A DNA stretch of 64,000 nucleotides from the NCBI GenBank assembly GCA_958298945.1, contig OY282605.1, positions 112,154,267 to 112,218,266 of the forward strand, read 5' to 3'. The notes below the pieces were generated by a model that made no database searches, was not told the DNA's origin, and worked only from the letters and a program-made list of their open reading frames with translations. The translations under genes were made by a program, and so were the position numbers. Shown piece after piece: positions 13,401 to 25,400 of the stretch. The number at the start of each line of letters is the position of its first letter. The stretch's first letter is position 1. The DNA is from Atherix ibis (Eukaryota; Arthropoda; Insecta; Diptera; Athericidae).

Positions 13401-16400
13401 ATTTTTTTATCAAAAACAGCTGGTGGACAAACAACAATAACAATACCAGGAACAAATATAACAATTCCAATTAGTAATGCTAATGGAAATGCAAATGCAG
13501 CAGCAGCGACAGCGGCAAATGTTGCTAACGCACAAAATAATCAATCCCAGCAACAGCAGCAGCAACAACAACAACAGCAGCAGCAACACCACCACCAACA
13601 ACAACAACAACACCACCAATCACAACAACAGCAGAGCCAGCAGCAGCAAGCGCAAAATCAACAACAACAGCAGCAGCAGCAAGCGCAACAGCAACAAGCC
13701 CAACAGCAACAACAACATCAACAGCAACAACAAGCGAATCAAGCCGCTCAACAGCAACAAAATCAGCAGCCAGCGACAATAACTATTCCGGGTACAAACA
13801 TACAAATTCCAACTTCAGTTGCTGCTGCAAACGGTCTAATAGCGAATAATTTCCAATCGAATGCGAACGGTTTTGCGGGACTTAAAGTTGAAGGTGCGCT
13901 TTTAACATAAAACACACAAAAATAAAGACAACAACAAATGAAAAAAAACCAAATCTCTAAAAAAATATACAAATTTGTAAATTTCTTTCATATTTAAATA
14001 TATTAAGGGGCGCTCTTTTCGAATCTATTTATCTCCTTTTAATAATAATAAATCTTAACATAAAAAAAAAATGTATATTAAATCTGTTAAGGACATAATA
14101 GAAATTATTTTTCATACGCTTTTTATTATATGTTGTATGTTATGTCCTAACAATTGTTTTTTTTTTTTAATATTATTCCTTCTCATTTGTTTTTTTTTCA
14201 ATGTACAGATAAATATTTAACTAACCAACAGTTAAATATTGTAAATAGAAAAAAAGAACAAAGGTTATATATATCCCTGCATGGTGTTTTCTTCTTTGTT
14301 TTATTGTTCATTTTTAATGCTTCATTAATTAATAATTTATAATCACAATTGCAATCATTCATAATAATTCATTCAAAAATAGTCATAAATTGCTACAGCA
14401 AAGCATTAAGTAAACAAAAATGTACTTTTAATTAATTGGGGAAAAAATTTATTAAAAAAATAAGGATATAGAAACTGACAAAAAAAATAATCTAATTCTA
14501 TTTTGAAAAGAAAAATGAAAATAGTTTTAATAATAAGATGGGAAAATATTTTTGTTTATTTTGCAATTTAGGTCAAAATATACAGGTTCGACCAAATGGT
14601 GCTATGCCGCATGTTGTACAATTTCCGATGACACAGACAGTTCCGGTACAAGTGCCTATAAATGCCGGAAACGGTCAAACAGTATACCAAACTGTGCATG
14701 TGCCTCTGCAAGCATTTGCCGCATCTATGCCGGGTTTAATGCAACCGCAAATGCAAATTATTCCACAATATACACAGGTAAATTGAACCGAATTAATTCA
14801 ATATTTTATAAAATGTTTTATATTTTTCTTAATAGTTTGATTAAAATACAAACAACTGAGTAAATTCGTCTGCATACGACGCTTGCTTTCCTGCTTGTTT
14901 GCCTGCTGGATTCGCTGCTTGTTTTCAAGCTGGCTATGCCGCTTTATTTTGTGATGATTTTTTTGCGTGTTGGCTTCACACGATGCTTGTTTTCAAGTTG
15001 GATTTCTAGCTAGTTTTCAACTATTAAACAACAATCCTCTCACATAAGAAAACACTTAATTGTATGACAAAACTTGAACTGCAACTACAAAATAAAAATA
15101 AGATCTATTTAGACGATAAAACAGTCGGAGTTATATGCATTTTCACATATGTGTCATTTGATCATGGAATCCACGTGACAAAATAATGTGTTCTTATTGG
15201 TTCTTGTTAAAACAAGCAATAAAACAAGCACGACAAATAGAACCGGTTCTATTTCTGAAATCCAGCTTCGAAACAATCAGCGGAGAAAGCAGTATTCTCA
15301 TTTATAGCACCATAGCCAGCATCGCAGCCAGCACAGTAGCAAGCAAGAAAACAAGCAGGAAAACAAGCGTCGTGTGAAGCGGGCTTAAAAAACCTGCTTT
15401 AAGCCGGCCCGGTAGCACAGTCGTTAGCGTGCTGGACTACCATCCAAGGGGTCGTGGGTTCGATTCCTACTGAGGCAAGGTCCTACGCTAATACCCAAAA
15501 ATTAATTATTTTCCTTTCTATTCTAATTTAATTTCCTTATCCTGTTATACCTTGTCGCCAAATTGTCCTTTAGTGTCCTGGCGCTTAGACTATAATACAT
15601 TTCAGTACTAATGTTGATAATAAAAAGAAAAACTGCTCCTATCAAAAGAAGCAAATTATTTCAATTGAAACTTATTTACGTTGTTTTTAATATATTTTAT
15701 TTTCAAAAACTATATGAAATTATAGTTTTTGAAAATAAAAATATATAAAATCGAATTAAAAATAATAAAGTGATTATTTTTAATTCGATTTTTATTTTTA
15801 TAAAAAATATATATATTTAATTAAATGTGTTTGAAAAGAGCTTGTTGATGAATAATAAATTGTTAATATTTATTAGGTCGCCAATATAATAACACCAAGT
15901 GGTCAAATTCAACAAGTTCAATTGGCGCCAATTAATCCTATGGCATTGCATGCAGCCCAAGCTGCTGCCTCCTCAAATGTGATTTTGCAGCAAGCTGCAT
16001 CTAGTCTAGCGTCCGTTGGTAATGCAACGAATCCAACAACGTCATTAGTGAATTCAGTATCATCGTCGACAGTTCATGCGGCGAACGGACAAGACGGTGG
16101 CCAAACACAACCAATAACAATAACGAATGCGCAAGGCCAACAGATCACCGTGATACCAACCGGAGCTTTACAACAATTTCGTCCCGCCAATGCAACAAAT
16201 ATAATTCAAGTACCGAACATTCCAGGTCTTCAGGCGATACCTGTGCAGAATATTCCTGGAATAGGTAATGTACAGGTATGAAAATGCTCTAACACAGCAG
16301 AAATGACTAAAATGTGTATTAATAGAGTACAAATCCGTCTTTAGGTAATCCAGGCCAGTGGAGTAAATGTCGGACAAAGTCTGGCAACGCCGTCTAATAC

Positions 16401-19400
16401 AACGACTGTGTCGGCTACGGTGGTTCCCACATCGATGGCTACCGCCACATCGACCAATCCCATTTCAATAGCCCCGCAAGTGACTAGTATTAAAACCGAG
16501 CAGAACGACATCAAGTGGATAATGCCAACGTCGAATACGAATACGGGCAACAATGCCAGTACAACATCAGCCGCTACTACCACACAGCATAGTAATAATC
16601 CGCCTGTTTCACAAAACACCGTTGAACCGTCGATAGGCAGTCCCATACACATCAGTAATCAGTCGGCCACACAGCAGCATCAGAACTTCACACCCGCAAC
16701 TGCCCAGAACCAAACATCGGTTAATGTCAACATCAACGTTAATGACAGTCTCGATCAAAAGCCAAGACTGAAGCGGGTGGCGTGTACGTGTCCAAATTGT
16801 GCCGAAGGGGAAAAGCACACCGACCGCAAGAAGCAGCACATTTGTCATATTCCTGGATGCAACAAGGTATATGGCAAAACGTCACACTTGAGAGCCCATT
16901 TAAGATGGCATACAGGTTTGATATTTTTTAATTAGAAACCCTTCATTCAGAGATTAGTTTGTTCAAATTTTTCGAGAAAAAAAAAACACGAATTAATGTT
17001 TATGATATACGAAATAAAGGAATGCGAAACTTAAGAACAGGAAAAATAAGCCAACTTAACAAGAACAAGATAATTTCGTAACTATTAATTAATTCTTTTA
17101 AAAATGTATCCTGTTTTCATAATTTTTACCTTAATCGTCTCTACTTTAAATAAGATGACAAATCAATGTCTTTACCTTAATTCCTAATTCCAAGTTAATA
17201 CAATTTTTTTCACATAAATTTGGTCACAATGCAAAAAAAAACCAAAACGAAAAATTTATAAAGAAATTAATTATTCTCTTAGCTCTATATACATAATTAC
17301 ATCTCATCTACTTACTAATTTATGTACAAATCTATACTTAAAAAAGATTTTTCCGATTTTTCTGTCGGATCCAAGGTAAGAGTTAATTTTTTCATAATTG
17401 TTGTTATACATAAAATTTTTATGCTGTACTTTTCGACACTATCAGTCGTACTATTATTCGATATCATTCATTTCATTGTCATAAAAAGGCATTATTTCAT
17501 CTAGAAACATTTTATTTGATTAAGTTTTTTATCCTTCCAAGATTCCTTAAATATTAACAATTTAATATTTATTTCAAAATTATCAAAAATGAGAGTTTTT
17601 AATAATGAAAACATGAATTTATTGTGACTTCGTGCCATCCATTTTGCAATGGAAAATTTGCCTGCTTCGGTCCAAAAAAAATTTCATTTCTAAATTGGGT
17701 GGACTAAATTCACCCAACTTGTCATATATTTTTTCTTATAATTAAAATATATTTTTCTTAAAATTCAAATTGAAAAAAACATAATTTATAGTAAAGAGGA
17801 CGAAATTTAGATAAAAACTGTTTGTACATAAATCAACACAGTTCCTTATGGGAGACAAATATTATCATCTATACGGCATGGTATTATTAAAGAGATTTCT
17901 ATGATATATTTTTAATTTCGTAACTATCTGATTCTGTCATTATAATCTTTAATATTATAATTTGCAGAAGAAAAAAAATGCAGCAATGCAAGTAAAGTGA
18001 GAAAAAAATACTGTCACATTTTACTTGAAAAAAATTACTTATGTCAGTATGGCAAAACTTTTTCACAAAAGCTCATAATCGATCATCCTTCCCTACTAAA
18101 ATAATTCCTTTTCGGTAAAATATTTTTAGGTGTCAAATTTTTATTATTAAATGAAAATAATATAAAAAGTTCCTTGTTTTTGGTTCTTTTTCCTATTTAA
18201 ATATTTTAATTTACTCAATATTTTTTTATTCTGCTAAAAAGCGAAATGTATGTGCATGCCAGAAATTACTTTAGAATTAAATGAACGGAATTGTACCTAA
18301 GCATATTAAAATACATTGGATACCATTATTATTCAAAAATAATATTGTTCAAATGACGTCGACGGCTTTGTTGGCAAAAGATGAACCGATGATGTTATCG
18401 CATAAATCGGACTGAATCTCACGGATGGCTTGTTCACCAGCTCAGAAAGTGTTGTCGGTTTTTTAGCATTGATTATTCATTTAACCTAGCGCCATAAAAA
18501 AAGTTAAATCGAGCGATCTTGGCCGTTAGCTGACATCAACATGTGCCGAAATAACATAACGTGGGAGCTTCGTCTGCAATAATTCACTTATTTCAACTTT
18601 TGTGTCCTGTTGGAACCAGATATCGCTCAAGTTCAAATCGTATCGATATCTCCCGCAGTTAACAATTGCCACCTCATCAACCTTATTCGAAAATATTCCG
18701 ATGGTGTCGTCCGACTAAAATCCAAAACCAGATAGTAAATTTTTCTGGATACAAAGAAAGCTTCTAGAACTGTCGTGGTGGCTTTTAGCTCCATATCCGA
18801 CAATTTTCCTTCTTTACGTAGTCATTTAGCCAAAAATGATTTTTTTCGCTAAATATGGTATATTATTAATGATCTGACATTAAATTAATATTTCATTATC
18901 TCGGTAGTGTAATTCTCCATAATTAAATGGTAGCTAGAGCAAAACAAAAGCTTATACTGAAACGTCAAAGTAATAGGGCTGTTTAAAATTATTAAAAAGG
19001 CCCACACTCTCCTTTTTATCTGAAAGAGCATTAAATTTTTATTATATTTGTTAATTTTTAATCAAACATTTGTTGTATATTAACACTTTAATAATTTCTT
19101 TTAAGACATCTTATTTATAAGTAATTTATTATGGATGTTAAGGGCCACATTTTGCGCGTGAGTATTTTAAATCGGTATAACAGTTATCAAAATCGTTATT
19201 ACAGTTAAGACCCGAGGAGTACAATTCCGACGAGAACGATTAACGATAACTAAAACCAGAAACTCAAAGGCAATTGCAACAACGAGTAAAGAAACGTCAT
19301 CTGATTAGTTTTTTTTTTTATATTTTAGGCTTAATTCAAAATTTAAGTTCAATTATTCTCATATATACATTTATCTTACCCTTAGATTATAGAAGAACTG

Positions 19401-22400
19401 GATAGGCCAAATATTTTGGAGAATACATTCGTAAGAACTCACACACTTTCAAAAAAAAACCTTTCACGGAACAATTCGTATTCTAAAATAAAAACTTCCT
19501 ATTTACTGTCGCAAAGAATAAAGCTATTTATGCAAATGTATTCATTTATACTGACTTGGTTCGTAAACTATTTAAAATTTAAAAACTTTCACTTCGCAAT
19601 AAGTATCTTAATGTTAACAAAGATATGCCAGTATTTCGGTATGATACCATTTCGTGGAGAATGGCGTGTTTTAAAACTCTCCGAAAGTCTACAAAATTGA
19701 GCCGCTTCATATTTGATTGATATTTACAAAATAAATAATGTAGCTTAAATATAATTGCATTTAATAAATGTTGCCTTTTGTCGTGTTTAAATTATATTTT
19801 TGTATTATATTCAGTGAGTGTCATGTCTACATAAAAAAATCTACACAAATGTATGTAATTAGTACGATTTCTCGCCGCTTTTCCAATAATACAGATTAAA
19901 AATTGCGTATACGAGTATGTTGGGTTTTTTTTTTATAAAAATGAATTCGATTTTCTTATAGTAATTTAATATTTTATTCAATTAAATATTATCCAGTCTG
20001 ATCCAATACCCTTTGCCATCTTTCTGGCAGTAGCATGATTCCACGCTCATAAAATATTTGTTCTTTGCTGGCAAAAAACTGATCCAAGTGATTTTTGACC
20101 TCCTCCATTTAAATTAAACGTTTTACCGTCTAAAAATTTTTGCAGAGACCGGAACAAATGATAATCGGAAGGTGCTAGATCTGGAGAGAATGGTGGGTGT
20201 GGCAGTCTATACCATCCAAGCTCTAAAAGCTTTTGCCGAGTGGTCAAACTTGTATGTGGTTTCGTATTATCCTGTTGGAGCACTATACCTTTCCTATTGA
20301 CCAATTCTGGCCTTTTTTCTTTAAGTGAATTATTCAATTTGTCCAACTGAAGATAGTACACTTCAGAATTGATCGTTGTATTACTCGGTAGAAGCTCAAA
20401 ATATTCGATTCCTTGGAAATCCCACCAAACAGATAGCATAATCTTTTTTTTGATGAACATTGGCTTTCGAAGTGCTTTGAGCCGGTTCAACTTTTCTATT
20501 CTAGGATCTTTTGCACTTAACATTGTTGTAGACAACCCATTTCTCGTCTCCAGTGATAATACGCTTCAAAAATGGATAATTTTCTAGGCGTTTGAGAAGC
20601 AAATCACAAACGTCAATACGACGGCACAAATTTTTTTCCGTAAGAAGATGAGAAAACCATAAGTCGAGCTTTGAGATTAAACCTAGCCATTTCAAATGAT
20701 CATGAACGATTGAATTCGATACAATTAATCTCTCAGCGATCTCACGAGTTGTTATTCGCCGGTTTGCATCAATTAATGCCTTTATTGTGTCTTCATCAGT
20801 TTCAACTGACCTTCCAGAACGTGGTGCATCTTCGAGATCAAAATTGACGGATCGAAATTTTGCAAACCAGTTTTGGCACTGGCGCACATTTAACACATCT
20901 TCTCCATACACATCGGATAATTTTTTTCTTGCTTGAACAGCATTTTTATCTTTTCTATAGTAAAAAAGTAAAATATGCCGAAAATGTTGTTTTCGACTTT
21001 CCATATTTAAAAGGGTATCAACCAAACACTACTAAACAGAATCAGTCGAATTTTTCATAAGTAAGCGTTGCTATGTCAACTGTCAAAAAACATATGATTA
21101 TGCGGCTTAAGTGTGAAGTTGCTTGTGAAAAAATACAATTAAGTCCTCTGTTGGGAAACAACGAAATTACTTTTCGGATAAACCAATATTATAAATTTTC
21201 AATAGCTGTATTCCATTGGACCAATTTTGCTACTCACAAGTAATTGCGAGTAGATGTCCAATGGAACGCAAAATTGCCTTTATTGTGTCTTCATCACAAA
21301 CGAACAACCCAATATATATACGAAAATCTAACGTACTTGTCTATCTAGGTATTCTTTAATCTAATCTAAGATCTTGTCTTTGATTTCAATTTCAACAATG
21401 CTGCCACATAACCAAACCCTGTAATGTGTAGTGGGGCAGTACTCCGATGAGAACGTAAAATTAGAATTTGACGAATAAATCGTTTCTCGTTCTCATCGCT
21501 CTCCCATAAGATTGTGAAGATTTTATAAATTTTGTCAGCGATTTTAGATATCGTTATTAGTTCTCACCGGAATTGTGTTTGTTTCTTAAAGCGAATACCA
21601 TCAATAGAGTATTCTTTACTTAAAAAGTAGCAGACATTATTATTGATCATTACTAATTAGAAACTCGAAAAATTTATGTTTTATAAAAAATCTCTCAAAA
21701 ATTCGATTAAATACTCTTCGCTTGTCAAATGTTATAATTGTAATTATTATTATTATTATTGGCGCTACAGCTATTGATAGGTTCAAGCATTTAATAAACC
21801 ATCCTGCCACGTCACTCTCTCCATATGCAAACCTGTCGCTACAATTCGAGATATTTTCTTCGATTTTTATTTATATCAATTAATTATATAAAAAAAAAGT
21901 TTTCTCAACTTCAATTCAAATTCATAAAACTTAGAAAAAAAACCCAATTTTTTATTTTCTGGATTTGTCTGGAGAGGATAGCAATTTTTTTTTCAAGGAA
22001 TTAAGGAAAAGCCATAAAAATAAAATAATTTGAATAGACTAGTCTTGATGAAAATATGAATGAACAAAAATTGAATTAAAAATGGAAGAAAAAGAGCAAT
22101 GAACAAACAATAATCGAAATTTTTCCAACTATTATAATTACTATCATATTGTTATTATAATAATTAATTAATATTTGATTAATTATGATTAGTTTTTTGT
22201 TTGTTTGATTCGGAACATCTTTCTTCTTTGTTTTTTTTCGTATAATATTTTTTATTAAAAACCTGTAATGAAGAATATAAGGGCGCTGAATATTTTTTTT
22301 TTTAAAATAATATAATTTAATTAGATTTAAACATTGAACTCAATTGAAGTAATCAATAAAAATAAATAATGACAATGTTTTTTTTTTAGATAAGATATGA

Positions 22401-25400
22401 TTGCAGAATAGTTATTCTAATTAATTTTTTTTTATTGTTTTCTCTCCTTTTGTTTGTTTTTTTTTTTTACTTTGGTTTTGGTTATTGCGGATAAAAAATA
22501 GGTGAACGACCATTTGTGTGCTCCTGGCTATTCTGTGGCAAACGTTTCACAAGATCAGATGAACTGCAGCGACATCGCAGGACTCACACCGGTGAAAAAC
22601 GCTTCCAATGTACTGAATGTAGTAAAAAATTCATGCGTAGCGACCACCTGTCCAAGCACATCAAAACACACAACAAACAAAGAAACAATGTAAGTTTAAA
22701 GTTTTTTTTTTCTATTATCAAATAAAACCTTCATCGAATTTCGAAATTCATCTTATTATCCAATCTTATTCTTATGATATTGATAAATGCTTAAACTCTA
22801 TCATTATTCTATGACTACTTATAATTTTCCATATTAACTTTTATTTCTAATATTTCTTTTGTGATTTATTTGTTTGGTGTGTTTTTTTTTTTTTTTTGCA
22901 TAGAAAAACTTATAATAGAAAAGTTAAAATGTTGGAAAAATTACGGAAATTGTTTTGTGATTTATTAGTTAGTTTTCTGACATACCATAAATTTGTTGGC
23001 TTTAGTTTCGAAAAAACGAACTAGTCTACAAAACTTGATATGGATTAATTTCCAGTTTCGCTACATTTGGCAACACTGCCAGTGGAAAATTCCATAATTT
23101 AACAAAGTTTGTTTGTGTGACCGAGTTTCAAATTCCGATCATGTATTTGAAAATTAAAAAAATGGCGTAGGTTTGCGACTAGAACGCAATGCGAATAAGT
23201 AAAATAAAGGTCGGAAAATAATTCTGTGGTATATAGATTTTTTTCTCAAAAAATACATGTGCTGTTCTTTTTCTAAGATAAACAATATGTAAGAAATGCA
23301 GGAAAAGCTTTTTGTTTGTAGCGTTTTCTTGTTTTTAAACAAATTATATTCATTTTTTATAAAAAAAAGGAAGTCCTTTTGTCTACAAGTGTCATGGGAG
23401 GTTTTAGGGAATTGGCCAGAAAATGCATTGCTTGCACGTGTTAGTCAGTGAGGTCCACTCTACTAATTTTTTATGCTCCCAATTTTTATACCCTCCAAAG
23501 CTATGGTATTTCTTATTTCCTTCTTTATCTTCTTCAAATTGTTAATTTATTTGTCGACTTTTTTATTATCTCGGTCCTTGGGGAACTTAACTGCTTCAGG
23601 TGTCTCCAAATTAAACTTTATGTCTTATGGTATGATTTTTTGTTTGTTATGTGGATTTTTAGGACACTCTCACTGCGAATTTGATCGCGCTCCTCTATAG
23701 AACTTCACGTTCGTTCACTTTTTTTCCTTACTCGTTTCTTTGCTAATCGTTATTCCCCACTTCACCAACATCTGAAATTTTAATAGATTTTAAAAAATAT
23801 TATAACAAATTTCTAGTTGTTAGCTTATGGATTTAAAACTGATATCGTTTTTTAAGAAATTTTACAAAACTAAAAGCTGTAATTACAAAAAAGGGTTAAT
23901 GTTTTTTATTTTTATAAAAAAATAAATTTTTGCTGAATTCTTGGAAATTGATCTAGGCTTTTATGCTGAGGGAAAGTATAATTCGAGCTTTAGAAAGATA
24001 ATATTTTAATAATAGAAATGGAAAAATGTTGGACAATTAATAATTACGTTTTTGTTGTCTTCCAAACAAATTTCACCAACTATAGAATTTGTTAAGTATT
24101 CGCATAGAACAACAATACTTCTTTCTGTTGATTTGCTAATTGATTTTCAGGTTCATAGACTCTGGACAAAACTCTCCCAAGAAATAACAATTTAAAAATT
24201 TTAAATAGCACAATTTTCAAGTATTTATTTTTTGGCCAGTACAAAATAGGCTTTTTGAAGAATGATTTTTGCTCGAAACGATTAAAAGTAATTTTTTTCA
24301 CTGTCACCACCATTGCTCAAATTTTGGTATCATACCCCCTGTAATTTCTTATTTAATTCGCCCCGGAAGAGCTTCTTCACTGTTCGACCAAAAAGTTAAA
24401 AATGTATTGAAATCATACAAAGCTGTAGATTAACGCCTCTTCATTAATTCCCATATTAATTGTGTGAATATATTTCCTCTAAATATGGAAAATTCTATTA
24501 AAAACATAATCATTCGTCTAATCAGTTTTGGTTGTAATTATTTTTATTTATTATATCAAATATTTTTTTTACCAATGAATCTCAGGAATGTAAAAATACA
24601 AAAAAGAACAAAATTCGAAATATATTTTTTTTGGTGTTTCTATTTGCAATTATTTATATACATTATATAACATAGGCAATGTGCTTAAAAAATAATACTA
24701 AAAACCATAAACTTTTCGTTGTAAAAAAAAAGAAAAAAGTAATGAATATTTTCGATAAAATTTCGAACTGATTTTTAAATAAACTTTATTTTATTTTTAG
24801 TTTTTCGAACTTCTTTTACTTAAATTTATTAATAAAATATAGGCTGTTGATAAAAAATCTACAAAATTATAAATATTTAATATGTACGATATTTTTAGTG
24901 ATAACATACTTTTTATAACAATTGAAATAAGAATATTTTGGTATTGTGAAAGTGATTGGATCATAATATTGATGAAAATCAGAAATATATAAAATAGCCA
25001 ATTTGGACTAAGAACTAATTTTTAAGTTGCGTAAATAGTTTTTGTGATGTGGTTTGAAGTCGGTTTCTGATGGTGCTTTTATAGTTTTTCGATTATCGGG
25101 AATAAAAACAAATAATTATAGTTTCATCATTAAATAAAATATTTTGTGTAAACCTTTTTTGTTCTTTAAAATTAAGTTTAATTCCTAACAAAGTACGTTT
25201 TTACGATTGAAATTTTTTTTTTACTAAGTCGAATGACTTAGTTGGGATCAGTATTAAAAGTTGTTGATTTTTTTCTACCGCTAGTCTTTACAATTTTTCT
25301 TCGTATTGAAAATACATTAGAAACACAGTAAAGTTATTTAATATCTCTAAAGCTTTTGCCTTGTTTTCCATAATTATGTACAATTATTCCTTTCCTCAAT

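Larger units (their letters stand above)
19383..21371 (+). mobile_element. THAP-family MITE, interrupted by a composite mariner
   Basis: Left terminus TTAGATTATAGAAGAACTGG at 19384; right terminus TATCTAGGTATTCTTTAATC near 21335-21360. The interior (19400-19918) matches copies at 33000, 42480, 47385 and 47883. Without the mariner insertion at 19920-21312 the MITE is about 600 bp. It encodes nothing. Confidence 0.7.

Noticed and set aside
13410..13805. Several minus-strand ORFs rich in Leu and Val opposite exon 5
   Set aside because: They are the complement of the polyglutamine tract of the Sp gene; CAG/CAA runs always read as Leu or Val/Ala/Leu on the other strand.
15405..15477. tRNA gene
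   Set aside because: A and B boxes are good, but the ends that should form the acceptor stem do not pair and a SINE-type body follows.
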